Below, in pieces: positions 34,458 to 42,844 of a stretch of 64,000 nucleotides of DNA. A program made the position numbers and the translations under genes. The notes under the pieces were generated by a model, which made no database searches, was not told where the DNA came from, and saw only the letters and a program-made list of their open reading frames with translations. Within the stretch, counting starts at the first letter, position 1; each line of letters begins with the position of its first letter. Source of the stretch: Pararhodobacter aggregans (GTDB lineage Bacteria > Pseudomonadota > Alphaproteobacteria > Rhodobacterales > Rhodobacteraceae); the NCBI RefSeq assembly GCF_003075525.1, contig NZ_QDDR01000001.1, forward strand, positions 248,001 through 312,000, given 5' to 3'.

Positions 34458-34898
34458 TCAGAGCTTGAGGTCGTAAGTCTTCCACTGTGTCGCGGTGGCG
34501 AGCTTGTCATAGAGCGCGCGGGCGCGGGCGTTGTCCTCGGCGGTGATCCAGCGGATCAGGGTCCAGCCCCGGGCGCGCCCCTCCGCCGCCACCGCCTCGA
34601 TCAGCGCGCGGGCAGCGCCCGAACCGCGGGCCTCGGGCGTGACGAACAGGTCGTCGAGAAAGCCGCCGGTGCTGGCCGAGAGGGGCCTGGCATAGGGCCG
34701 GAAATGGGTGAGGCCGACCAGCCGCCCCGCGTCATCCTCGGCGACGAAAGCCTCGACCTCCTGCGCGGGGTCGTGGATCCAGTCCCAGACCCGGGCGCGC
34801 ATTTCGGCGGTCTGCGTCACCTGGTAGAACGCGGCGTAGCCTGCGTAGAGATCTTCCCAGGCAGCGCGGTCCTGGTCTTGCGGGCGGCGGATCAGCAT
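34458..34898 (-). CDS. GNAT-family N-acetyltransferase
   Basis: 146-residue acetyl-CoA-dependent acyltransferase of unknown substrate. The fold elements are complete: IRRPQDQDRAAWEDLYAGYAAFYQ (helices 1-2), VEAFVAEDDAGRLVGLTHFRPYARP (beta strands), DDLFVTPEARGSGAARALIEAVAAEGRARG with the acetyl-CoA loop Q/R-x-x-G-x-G/A equivalent ARGSGAA near residue 95, and WITAEDNARARALYDKL. The DLFV and GSGAARALI blocks resemble polyamine/amino-acid acetyltransferases of the SSAT2-like type, but no substrate can be assigned. AGGAGG lies 7 nt before the ATG. Upstream of carA on the same strand, separated by the G/C tract and a repeat. Confidence 0.9.
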   Translation of the reverse strand: MLIRRPQDQDRAAWEDLYAGYAAFYQVTQTAEMRARVWDWIHDPAQEVEAFVAEDDAGRLVGLTHFRPYARPLSASTGGFLDDLFVTPEARGSGAARALIEAVAAEGRARGWTLIRWITAEDNARARALYDKLATATQWKTYDLKL

Positions 34899-35030
34899 GG
34901 GCAACCTCCTTCTCGGGCGGCCGAGGCTAGCCCCGGGCGGTGGCGCCGTCCAGCCGCGGCGCGAGGTTCCCCTTTCCTTTGGCGCGCCTTTCCCGTAAGG
35001 GGCGGCCTGTTCAGCACGGGAGCCCGCACC

Positions 35031-35822
35031 ATGCAGGGAAGCGCCAACCTCAACCTCATGATCAAGGCCGCGCGCAAGGCGGGGCGCTCGCTGGTCAAGG
35101 ACTTCCGCGAGGTCGAGAACCTTCAGGTCTCGACCAAGGGGCCGGGCGACTTCGTGACCAAGGCCGACCGCGAGGCCGAACGCATCCTCAAGGAAGAGCT
35201 GATGGGCGGCCGGCCGAACTATGGCTGGCTGGGCGAGGAAACCGGCGGCGAGGAGGGCACCGACCCGACCCGGCGCTGGATCGTCGATCCGCTGGACGGC
35301 ACCACCAACTTCCTGCACGGCCTGCCGCATTGGGCGATCTCGATCGCGCTGGAGCACAAGGGCGAGATCGTCGCGGGCGTCATCTTCGATGCGGCCAAGG
35401 ACGAGATGTTCATCGCCGAGAAGGGCCTCGGGGCCTATATGAACGAGTCGCGCCTCAGGGTTTCCGGCCGCCGCTCGATGATCGAATGCATCTTCGCCAC
35501 CGGCATCCCCTTCGGCGGCCGCCCGGCGCTGCCCGCCTCGCTGCAGGATCTGGCGCGGCTGATGCCGGTCTGCGCCGGTGTGCGCCGGTTCGGGGCCGCG
35601 GCGCTGGACCTCGCCTATGTCGCGGCGGGCCGCTACGACGGCTATTGGGAGCGCGGGCTGAACCCCTGGGACGTGGCGGCGGGCGTGCTGCTGGTCAAGG
35701 AAGCGGGCGGGTTCTTCGGCCCGATCCGCGACGGGCAGGACCCGGTCGAATCGGGCAACCTGATCGCCGCCAACAGCGATATCTTCGAGCCCTTCGCCAA
35801 AGTCATCCGCAGCCGCGACTGA
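35031..35822 (+). CDS. Inositol-monophosphatase-family protein (SuhB-like)
   Basis: 263-residue Mg2+/Li+-sensitive phosphatase of the IMPase family, acting on inositol phosphates or related sugar phosphates. Metal-binding motifs are in GEETGGE (near residue 68), WIVDPLDGTTNFLHGLP (82-98) and ERGLNPWDVAAGVLLVKEAGG (205-225). FVTKADREAE near 42 is the other conserved metal-site segment. Length and motifs fit SuhB, which also takes part in rRNA antitermination in some bacteria; that role cannot be judged here. Ribosome site is weak (CACGGGAG). Confidence 0.93.
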   Translation: MQGSANLNLMIKAARKAGRSLVKDFREVENLQVSTKGPGDFVTKADREAERILKEELMGGRPNYGWLGEETGGEEGTDPTRRWIVDPLDGTTNFLHGLPHWAISIALEHKGEIVAGVIFDAAKDEMFIAEKGLGAYMNESRLRVSGRRSMIECIFATGIPFGGRPALPASLQDLARLMPVCAGVRRFGAAALDLAYVAAGRYDGYWERGLNPWDVAAGVLLVKEAGGFFGPIRDGQDPVESGNLIAANSDIFEPFAKVIRSRD

Positions 35823-35916
35823 CCCCCGGTCGGATCGGCCGGGCTTGCCGCGGGCGTCGGGGATCCCCATAGTCCGGGTCCCCGATGCCGGGGTTTGTCC
35901 GCTGCCGAGGCCTGGT

Positions 35917-37176
35917 TTGAGTTTCACCTTCGTCCATACGGCCGATCTGCATCTCGATGCGCCGCTGACGGCGCTGGCGCTGCGTGACCCCGATCTGGCG
36001 GCGCAGGTCGGCGTGGCCTCGCGCGTGGCGCTGACGCGAATCGTTGATCTGTGCATCGACGAGGGCGCGGCCTTCCTGCTGATCGCGGGCGATCTCTGGG
36101 ACGGAACCTTCAGCTCCACCAAGACCCCGCGCTTCCTCAAGCAGGAACTGCTGCGCCTGCAGGCGGCGGGGATCGGCTGCTACCTGATCCGCGGCAATCA
36201 CGACGCCATGGCGCGGCAGACGGGTGAGCTGGACCTGCCCGCCAACACCCATCTCTTCCTCGGCCGCGCCGGGACCGTGACGCTTGATCTGGACGGCGAG
36301 AGGGTTGCGCTGCACGGCCTCAGCTTCCGCGAGATCCATGCGCCGGAAAGCCTGCTGCCGCGCTATCCCGCGCCCGAGGCAGGCGCCTTCAACATCGGCC
36401 TGATGCACACCAGCCTGAACGGCAGCCCGCGCCACGATCCCTATGCCCCCTGCAGCCTGGCCGAGCTGGACGCGCAGGGCTACGATTACTGGGCGCTGGG
36501 CCATATCCACCGCCGCGCCGAACACCACGGGCAGGCGGTGGTCGTCATGCCGGGCATTCCCCAGGGCCGCGGCATCGACGAGCCCGGGCCTGCGTCGGTG
36601 ACGCTGGTACGGGTGGGCGACGACCGCAGCGTCTTGCTCGAGGAACGCTCGGTCGCCTGCCTGCGTTTCGACCGCCTGCCCGTCGATTGCACCGGGCTGG
36701 AGGATTGGGCCGATCTGCTGGCCGCGCTGGAAGCGGCGCTGCGGGCGGCGGGCGCGGCCCCGCGGCCCGAGGATCACCTGGTCCTGCGTCCGCTGCTGGA
36801 GGGCGCCACCCCGCTGGCCTGGCGGATCGAGCGCGACCGCGACCGCCTGACCGAGGAAGCGCGCGCCTTTGCCGCCGGGGCCGGGGTCTGGATCGACAAG
36901 CTGGAGCTTCGCCTCGACCGCTCGGGCGAGGCGAAAGGCCCGGGCGAGGCCCTGCCCGAGGAGCTGGTGCGCAGCGTGCTTGAGGACCTGCCGCAGGACC
37001 CGGCGCTGATCCAGGCGCTGACCGAGGCCGCGCAGGATCTGCTCAAGGACCTTCCGGCCGAGCTGCGCGATCTTCTGGGGCAGGACGAGGCCGATCTGAC
37101 CCGCCACTGTCAGGATTTGCTGGCCCGGGGCGCGCCCCTCATCCTGTCCAGCCTCTCGGCCGGCGAGGAGGGGTGA
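35917..37176 (+). CDS. SbcD/YhaO-like DNA repair exonuclease (metallophosphoesterase)
   Basis: 419-residue calcineurin-like nuclease subunit. Phosphoesterase motifs in order: FVHTADLHLD (residues 5-14), GDLWDG (near 54), RGNHDA (near 90), MHTSLNG (near 165) and ALGHIHRRAEHHGQ (near 195). The C-terminal half is the capping/helical region. Start taken at a TTG with GAGG 6 nt upstream, because longer upstream starts add a non-conserved proline-rich lead. It is coupled to the downstream SbcC-like ATPase (last base of its TGA is the first base of that ATG). The pair resembles Bacillus YhaO/YhaN and Mre11-Rad50; double-strand-end processing is inferred. Confidence 0.9.
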   Translation: MSFTFVHTADLHLDAPLTALALRDPDLAAQVGVASRVALTRIVDLCIDEGAAFLLIAGDLWDGTFSSTKTPRFLKQELLRLQAAGIGCYLIRGNHDAMARQTGELDLPANTHLFLGRAGTVTLDLDGERVALHGLSFREIHAPESLLPRYPAPEAGAFNIGLMHTSLNGSPRHDPYAPCSLAELDAQGYDYWALGHIHRRAEHHGQAVVVMPGIPQGRGIDEPGPASVTLVRVGDDRSVLLEERSVACLRFDRLPVDCTGLEDWADLLAALEAALRAAGAAPRPEDHLVLRPLLEGATPLAWRIERDRDRLTEEARAFAAGAGVWIDKLELRLDRSGEAKGPGEALPEELVRSVLEDLPQDPALIQALTEAAQDLLKDLPAELRDLLGQDEADLTRHCQDLLARGAPLILSSLSAGEEG

Positions 37177-40100
37177 TGCGGCTCGACCGGCTGGACCTGA
37201 CCCGCTACGGGCGCTTTACCGACCGCAGCCTGTCTTTCGAGCCGCCCGCGCCGGGCCAGCCGGATCTGCACGTCCTTTACGGGCCGAACGAAGCGGGGAA
37301 ATCGACGCTCTTCTCGGCCTGGCTCGATTTCCTGTTCGGCATCCCGCTGCGCACCCGCTACGACTTCCGCCATGCCGGGCCCAGCCTGCAGATCGGCGCC
37401 GCGCTCAGCCATGCGGGCGGGGCGCTGGACCTCAAGCGGCTCAAGCGCAATGCCGGCAGCCTGCTGGATCGCTACGACGCGCCGGTGCCCGAGGCGGTTC
37501 TGCAGGGCGCGCTGGGCGGCCTCTCGCGTGAGGGATATTCGGCGATGTTCTCGCTCGATGACGAGACGCTGGAACAGGGCGGCGACAGCATCCTCGCCAG
37601 CCGCGGCGATCTGGGCGAGATGCTGTTTTCGGCCAGTGCCGGGCTTTCGGGGCTGGCGCCGCAACTGGAGGGGCTGCGCGCGGGGCTCGATGATTTCCAC
37701 CGCAGCGGCAAGCGCAGCGGCGGGCTGGTCGAGGCGAAACGGGCGCTGACCGAGCTGGAGCGCCAGCGCCGCGCGGTCGAGGTATCGGCCAGCGCGCTGC
37801 AGAAGCTCGCGCGGGAAGCCGAGGCGGCGGAACAGGCCTGGCAGGCGGCGCGGGGGCAGGCCGAGGCGGCGCAGGCGGCGCTGGATCGGCTGCAGCAGGT
37901 CGCCCAGACCCTGCCGCTGCTGGCCCGCCGCGCGAGGCTCGCGGCGCAACTGGAACCCCTCGCCGCGCTGCCCGAGGCGACGGCTGACGACGAGGCGCTG
38001 GCCGCCAAGATCGAGGCCGGGCAGCGCGACATCGGCGCCCGGATCGCCGACCGGGCCGAGCGTTGCAAGGGCCTCAGGGACCAGCGCGATGCACTGCCGC
38101 AGGACGCGGCGGTTCTGGCCGCGGCCCCGGCCATCGAGGCGGCCGAGGCGTTGCGGGCCGAGCATGACGCTGCGCTGAAGGACCTTCCCCGCCGCGAGGA
38201 CGAGGCGGCAGAAGCTCGGGCCCGTATCCGGGGTCTTCTGGCGCAACTGGGCCAGCCGGGGGCAGAGCCGGGGAGTCTGTGTCTGCCCGAGGCGGCGCTG
38301 TCGACCCTTCGGGGGCTGCTGGCCAGACGCTCGGGCCTGCAAGGGGCGGTGCAGAGCAGCGCGGCCGAGACCGCGAGGGCCCAGGCGCTTCTCGACAGCG
38401 AGCGGGCCGCAACAGACGATCCCGGCCCCGCCGAGGAAGAGGCGGCGCTCGCCGCCCTGCTGACCCGCCTGCGCGCGCAGGACCCGGCCGAGGCGCTGAC
38501 CCGGGCCGAACGCGCCTGCGCCGAAGCCCGGGGCCGCGCCGACGAGGGCTTGGCGGCATTGGCGCCTTGGCGGGGCACCGGGGCGGCGCTGGCGGCACAG
38601 GACGTGCCGGGGGCGCGGCACCTGGACGATTGGGGCCGCAGCGCCGAAGCCGCGCGGCAGGCCCGGGCCGACGCAGGGCGCGACCTGGCGGCCTTGGCGG
38701 CGCAGATCGACAGGATGGACGCCGAGGCGGCGACGCGGGCGGCGGGGCAGGGCGGGCTGACGCTGGCCGATGCCGCCAAGGCCCGCAGCCGGCGCGAGGC
38801 GCTCTGGGCCGCGCATCGTGCCGACCTCACCGCCGCCAGCGCCGACGATTTCGAGGCGGCCCTGCGCGAGGATGACCGGATCTCGGCCGCGCTGGCCGAT
38901 TCACTGGCCGAGGGCCGCCGCGCCGCCCGGCATCAGGCGGAACGCGCGGCGCTGGTCGGGCGGCAGCAGGCGGCAGAGGCGGCGCTGGCCGAGGCCGAAG
39001 CCGCGCTTGCCGATGCGGAGAAGGCGGTCGAACGGGCCGCATCGGCGCTGGGCCTGCCGGGGGCCGATCTGGCGGCGCTGCGGCTGTTTCTGGACCGGCG
39101 CGAGCAGGCGCTGGCGGTGCTCAGGGTCCTGCAGGCGGCCGAGGCCGACGTGACGCGCGCGACCGAGGCGCGCAGGGCCGCGGCGCAGACGCTCGCCGGG
39201 ATGCTGGGCCGTCCCGCGGACGAGGATTTCGAGGCCCTGCTGGCCCGCGCCGTTGCCCGGACCGAGGCCGCCGAACGCCGCCGCGAGGCCCGCCGCCGTC
39301 TGGCCACGCTCACCGCCGATCTCGGCGCCCGCCAGCAGGCCGGGGCCGAGGCGCAAGCCGCGCTCGACGCCTGGCGCGCGAAATGGGCGAAGGCCAGCCG
39401 CGACACGCTTCTGGCCGCGCGCGGCGAGGATGACGCGGGCCTCGGCACGCTGCTGGACCTTCTGGACCGGCTGGGCGCCGAACACCGCGCGGCCGAGGCG
39501 CTTGACGACCGGATCGCCAAGATGCAGGCCAACCGGCAGCGGTTCCAGAATGCCAAGGCCCTGGTCCTGACGGCGCTGGGGGCGGAGGCGGGCACGCCCT
39601 GGAGCGCCGTTCAGCACCGCCTGCGTCAGGCGCAGGATGCCGCCCGCGACCGCGATCTGCTGGACCGGCAACTGGCGCAGGAGCAGCGGCAGGACGGGGT
39701 TGACCGCCACGCCCTCGCCGCCCGCGACGCCGAGGCCGAACGCCTGGGCGCGGCGCTGGGCTGGACCCCCGCCGAGGGGCCGCTCGCCGCCCATGTCGCC
39801 CGCTGCCGGATGGCCACGGGGCTGCGGCAGGACCTCGCCGCGCTGGAGGCCGAGCTTCAGGACCGCCCCCTGCCGCAGGAGGGCGAGGATGAGGAGAGCG
39901 TCAAGGCGGCGATCGGGGATCTCAGGGCCGAACTCGACGTCCTGCGCCATGATACCGAGGCGCGGCTCAAGGAGCATCTCGAAGCCCGGGGCCGGCTGGA
40001 CGCGGTTGGCGGCGACGACGCGCTGGCCCGCATCATTGCCGAGCGCGAGACGCTGCTGCTGGATCTGCGCGAGCGGGCCGAGGCGCATCTGGCGCGGCGC

Positions 40101-40565
40101 TTCGGCCTCATCGCCTTCGAGGCCGGGCTGCGGCGCTACCGCGACCACCACCGCAGCGGCATGCTGGCCCGCGCCTCGGACGCGTTCGCCGCACTGAGCT
40201 GCGGCGCCTATCAGGGGCTCGCCGCCCAGCCCGACGGCAAGAGCGAGGTGCTGGTCGCGCTGCCCGCCGGCGGCGGCGCCAAGCTGGCGGCGGATCTGTC
40301 GAAGGGGACGCGGTTCCAGCTCTATCTCGCGCTGCGCATCGCCGGCTACCACGAGATGGCGCAAAGCCGCCCGACGGTGCCCTTCATCGCCGACGACATC
40401 ATGGAGACCTTCGACGATGCCCGCTCGGCCGCCGCTTTCGGCCTGCTGGCCGAGATGTCGCTTGTGGGTCAGGTCATCTACCTGACCCATCACCGGCATC
40501 TGTGCGACATCGCCCGCGCGGTCTGCCCCGGGGTGAAGGTCACGGACCTGTCCGCCCCTTCCTGA
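37176..40565 (+). CDS. SbcC/YhaN-like AAA ATPase with coiled coils
   Basis: 1129-residue SMC/Rad50-type ATPase. Walker A YGPNEAGKST at residues 35-44 and N-terminal YGRF are typical of the YhaN group. The central 700 or so residues are Ala/Glu/Arg/Leu-rich coiled coil, with no clear CxxC zinc hook. The C-terminal lobe has LSKGTRFQLYLALRIAGYHEMA (signature-like) and PFIADDIMETFDDARSAAAFGLLAEM (Walker B and D-loop). The ATG at 37176 has GAGGAGGGG upstream; a GTG one codon earlier is possible. It forms an operon with the nuclease gene and probably acts as its ATPase in DNA-end processing. Confidence 0.9.
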   Translation: MRLDRLDLTRYGRFTDRSLSFEPPAPGQPDLHVLYGPNEAGKSTLFSAWLDFLFGIPLRTRYDFRHAGPSLQIGAALSHAGGALDLKRLKRNAGSLLDRYDAPVPEAVLQGALGGLSREGYSAMFSLDDETLEQGGDSILASRGDLGEMLFSASAGLSGLAPQLEGLRAGLDDFHRSGKRSGGLVEAKRALTELERQRRAVEVSASALQKLAREAEAAEQAWQAARGQAEAAQAALDRLQQVAQTLPLLARRARLAAQLEPLAALPEATADDEALAAKIEAGQRDIGARIADRAERCKGLRDQRDALPQDAAVLAAAPAIEAAEALRAEHDAALKDLPRREDEAAEARARIRGLLAQLGQPGAEPGSLCLPEAALSTLRGLLARRSGLQGAVQSSAAETARAQALLDSERAATDDPGPAEEEAALAALLTRLRAQDPAEALTRAERACAEARGRADEGLAALAPWRGTGAALAAQDVPGARHLDDWGRSAEAARQARADAGRDLAALAAQIDRMDAEAATRAAGQGGLTLADAAKARSRREALWAAHRADLTAASADDFEAALREDDRISAALADSLAEGRRAARHQAERAALVGRQQAAEAALAEAEAALADAEKAVERAASALGLPGADLAALRLFLDRREQALAVLRVLQAAEADVTRATEARRAAAQTLAGMLGRPADEDFEALLARAVARTEAAERRREARRRLATLTADLGARQQAGAEAQAALDAWRAKWAKASRDTLLAARGEDDAGLGTLLDLLDRLGAEHRAAEALDDRIAKMQANRQRFQNAKALVLTALGAEAGTPWSAVQHRLRQAQDAARDRDLLDRQLAQEQRQDGVDRHALAARDAEAERLGAALGWTPAEGPLAAHVARCRMATGLRQDLAALEAELQDRPLPQEGEDEESVKAAIGDLRAELDVLRHDTEARLKEHLEARGRLDAVGGDDALARIIAERETLLLDLRERAEAHLARRFGLIAFEAGLRRYRDHHRSGMLARASDAFAALSCGAYQGLAAQPDGKSEVLVALPAGGGAKLAADLSKGTRFQLYLALRIAGYHEMAQSRPTVPFIADDIMETFDDARSAAAFGLLAEMSLVGQVIYLTHHRHLCDIARAVCPGVKVTDLSAPS

Positions 40566-40574
40566 GACCCGGCC

Positions 40575-41342
40575 TCAGCCGGGCAGCAGCCCCCGCAGCC
40601 GTGCCTGCAACTCCTGCAAGGCGGGCAGGAAATGCCCCGCCAGCGCCCCTGCCTCCATGCGCGAGGCCGCGAGTCCCACGTTCAGCGCCGCGACAGTCCG
40701 ACCCCGGGCGCTGACCAGGGGCACGGCGAGCGAGCGCAGGCCCAGTTCCACCTCCTCGTCGATCACCGCGTATCCCTGCGCCCGGACCCGGGCCAGTTCG
40801 GCCAGAATCGCCCCGGGATCGGTCAGCGTCTTCGGTGTCCGGGCGGGCAGGGGCGCGGCTTCCAGCAGCACGCGGACCTCCGCCTCCGGCAGGGCGGCCA
40901 GCAGCACGCGGCCCATGCTGGTGCAGAAGGCGGGCAGGCGCGACCCCGGCATCAGCGCAATCGACATCACCCGGCGCTGGGCGGCGCGGGCGACATAGAC
41001 GATCTCGTCCCCGTCCAGAATCGACACCGAGGAGCTTTCGCCGATCGCCTCGGACAGCGCGTCCAGCATCGGCTGCACGATCTGCGGCAGCGGCATCGTC
41101 GCCAGGCAGGCCGTCCCCAGCCTGAGCACCCGGGGCGTCAGGGTGAAGAACTTGCCGTCGTAATCGGCGTAGCCCTCATGCGCCAGCGTCAGCAGGCAGC
41201 GCCGCACCGTCGCCCGGTCCATGTCGCAGGCGGCCGAGACCTCGCTGATCGACTGGCGCGGACGCTCGGCGGTGAAGGTCTCGATCACCCTGAGCCCCTT
41301 CGCCAGCCCGCCCATCAGGTCCCGCTCCGCTGCCATGTCCAT
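40575..41342 (-). CDS. pcaR: IclR-family regulator, PcaR/PobR type
   Basis: 255-residue regulator divergent from pcaIJF. The N-terminal winged helix (residues 8-75) has GGLAKGLRVIETFTAERPRQSISEVSAACDMDRATVRRCLLTLAHEGYADYDGKFFTLTPRVLRLG, the pattern of the PcaR/PcaU/PobR subgroup, which responds to beta-ketoadipate, protocatechuate or 4-hydroxybenzoate. The C-terminal GAF-like effector domain has FCTSMGRVLLAALPE and GYAVIDEEVELGLRSLAVPL. Start at the first ATG of MDMAAERD (41342); the next ATG at 41336 is possible. The symbol rests on context: the intergenic region carries a 9-bp inverted repeat between it and pcaI. Confidence 0.85.
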   Translation of the reverse strand: MDMAAERDLMGGLAKGLRVIETFTAERPRQSISEVSAACDMDRATVRRCLLTLAHEGYADYDGKFFTLTPRVLRLGTACLATMPLPQIVQPMLDALSEAIGESSSVSILDGDEIVYVARAAQRRVMSIALMPGSRLPAFCTSMGRVLLAALPEAEVRVLLEAAPLPARTPKTLTDPGAILAELARVRAQGYAVIDEEVELGLRSLAVPLVSARGRTVAALNVGLAASRMEAGALAGHFLPALQELQARLRGLLPG

Positions 41343-41345
41343 TCC

Positions 41346-41386
41346 ATTTGTGCGATTGTCGAACAAAGTTAGGATAACGCACAAAT
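41346..41386. promoter_or_regulatory. IclR (PcaR-type) operator between pcaR and pcaI
   Basis: A perfect 9-bp inverted repeat, ATTTGTGCG (41346-41354) and CGCACAAAT (41378-41386), with 23 bp between, extends to a longer imperfect match (ATTTGTGCGATTGTC versus ATTTGTGCGTTATCC). The centre contains another small dyad, AACAAAGTT. It is an AT-rich island in the 104-bp gap between the divergent genes, 60 bp before the pcaI start, and includes the probable promoters of both. Spaced-half palindromes are usual for IclR proteins. Confidence 0.75.
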
Positions 41387-41446
41387 CGGATGGACGGAAG
41401 GCCCCCGACCTCGCTATCCCAAGGGCGCAACATTCAGGAGGTTCCG

Positions 41447-42181
41447 ATGGACAAGACCCTGCCCGACCTCGCCACCGCCGTGGCGGGGATCGAGGATGGC
41501 ATGAGCGTGATGATCGGCGGGTTCGGCGGCTCGGGCGCGCCGATCGAACTGATCCACGCGCTGATCGACCGTTTTCTGGCGACCGGCCATCCCAAGAACC
41601 TGACCGTCATCAACAACAATGCGGGCAACGGCCATGTCGGCCTCGCTGCGCTGATCGAACAGGGGCTGGTGGCGAAGCTGATCTGCTCCTTCCCGCGCTC
41701 CTCGGACCCGGTGGTCTTCACCGAGGCCTACAAGGCGGGCAGCGTGGCGCTGGAACTGGTGCCGCAGGGCACGCTGGCCGAACGGATCCGCGCCGGGGGC
41801 GCCGGGATCCCGGCCTTCTACACGCCGACCAGCTACGGGACCCTGCTGGCCGAGGGCAAGCCGGTCGAGGAATTCGACGGCCGTTTCTACGTGCAGGAAC
41901 GCTGGCTGAAGGCCGATTACGCGCTGGTCAAGGCCCATCGCGGCGACACTCTGGGCAACCTGACCTACCGCATGGCGGCGCGCAATTTCGGCCCGCTGAT
42001 GTGCATGGCGGCAGCCAGGGCCATCGTCCAGGTCTCGGAACTGGTGCAGCCCGGGGCCATCGACCCCGAGGCGGTCATCACCCCGGGCATCTTCGTTCAG
42101 GGCGTCGTCGAAGTGCCCGATCCCGCGCAGGAAGAAGCCCTCAACCGCGCCAACGCCCATCACCCGGAGGTTCCGGCATGA
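41447..42181 (+). CDS. pcaI: 3-oxoadipate CoA-transferase subunit A
   Basis: With PcaJ, moves CoA from succinyl-CoA to 3-oxoadipate. 244 residues. The CoA-transferase family I alpha-subunit features are MIGGFGGSGAPIELIHAL near residue 24, VINNNAGNGHVGLAALIEQGLVAKLICSFPR near 55-90, LVPQGTLAERIRAGGAGIPAFYTPT near 105, and the ALVKAHRGDTLGNLTYRMAARNFGP block near 165, which favours 3-oxoadipate over acetoacetate transferases together with the pca context. AGGAGG precedes the ATG by 5 nt. Stop overlaps pcaJ by 4 bp. Confidence 0.92.
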   Translation: MDKTLPDLATAVAGIEDGMSVMIGGFGGSGAPIELIHALIDRFLATGHPKNLTVINNNAGNGHVGLAALIEQGLVAKLICSFPRSSDPVVFTEAYKAGSVALELVPQGTLAERIRAGGAGIPAFYTPTSYGTLLAEGKPVEEFDGRFYVQERWLKADYALVKAHRGDTLGNLTYRMAARNFGPLMCMAAARAIVQVSELVQPGAIDPEAVITPGIFVQGVVEVPDPAQEEALNRANAHHPEVPA

Positions 42182-42843
42182 GACTGACCCCCACGCAAAT
42201 GGCCTGGCGCGCGGCGCAGGACATCGAGGACGGCGCCTATGTCAACCTCGGCATCGGCCAGCCCGAGATGGTGGCCCGCTTCCAGCCCCCCGGGCGGCAG
42301 GCGATCTTCCATACCGAAAACGGCATCCTCGGCTTTGGCGAGGCGCCGGAGCCCGGCGCCGAGGATTGGGATCTGATCAACGCCGGCAAGAAGGCGGTGA
42401 CGCTGAAGCCCGGCACCGCCTTTTTCCACCACGCCGACAGCTTCGCCATGGTGCGGGGCGGGCATCTGGATGTGGCGATTCTGGGCGCCTATGAGGTGGC
42501 CGAGAACGGCGATCTGGCCAATTGGTCGACCGGGCCCAAGGGCGTTCCGGCCGTGGGCGGGGCGATGGATCTGGTGCATGGCGCCAAGCGCGTCGCCGTG
42601 ATGATGGATCACGTGACGAAAGACGGGAAACCGAAGCTTCTGAGCCGCTGCTCGCTGCCCCTGACCGGGGTCGGCTGCGTGACCCGGGTCTATTCCAGCC
42701 TGGCCGTGGTCGACATTGAAGGCGGCCATTTCGTGCTGCGCGAAAAGGTTCCGGGCTTGTCCTTTGACGAACTACAGGCGATGACCGGGGCGCCCCTTCA
42801 CACGGACGGCCCCGTGGCCGACCTGATCGCACCGGAGCTCTGA
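42178..42843 (+). CDS. pcaJ: 3-oxoadipate CoA-transferase subunit B
   Basis: Beta subunit carrying the catalytic glutamate, which forms the CoA thioester. 221 residues. YVNLGIGQPEMVARF at 21-35 is the oxyanion region, and the catalytic Glu47 lies in FHTENGILGFG. VDIEGGHFVLREKVPG and VAVMMDHVTKDGKPKLLSRCSLPLTGVGCV are the standard C-terminal blocks. It overlaps pcaI by 4 bp (ATGA) and is 1 bp from pcaF, so the three are one transcription unit. Confidence 0.93.
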   Translation: MRLTPTQMAWRAAQDIEDGAYVNLGIGQPEMVARFQPPGRQAIFHTENGILGFGEAPEPGAEDWDLINAGKKAVTLKPGTAFFHHADSFAMVRGGHLDVAILGAYEVAENGDLANWSTGPKGVPAVGGAMDLVHGAKRVAVMMDHVTKDGKPKLLSRCSLPLTGVGCVTRVYSSLAVVDIEGGHFVLREKVPGLSFDELQAMTGAPLHTDGPVADLIAPEL

Positions 42844-42844
42844 G

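Noticed and set aside
34189-34468. Small frames with runs of proline or glycine over the G/C tract
   Set aside because: They are created by the homopolymer; no start signal or homology.
38901-40499. Long minus-strand open frame opposite the SbcC-like gene
   Set aside because: Antisense of a coiled-coil coding region, Gln/Gly/Arg-rich; the plus strand carries Walker A and B motifs.
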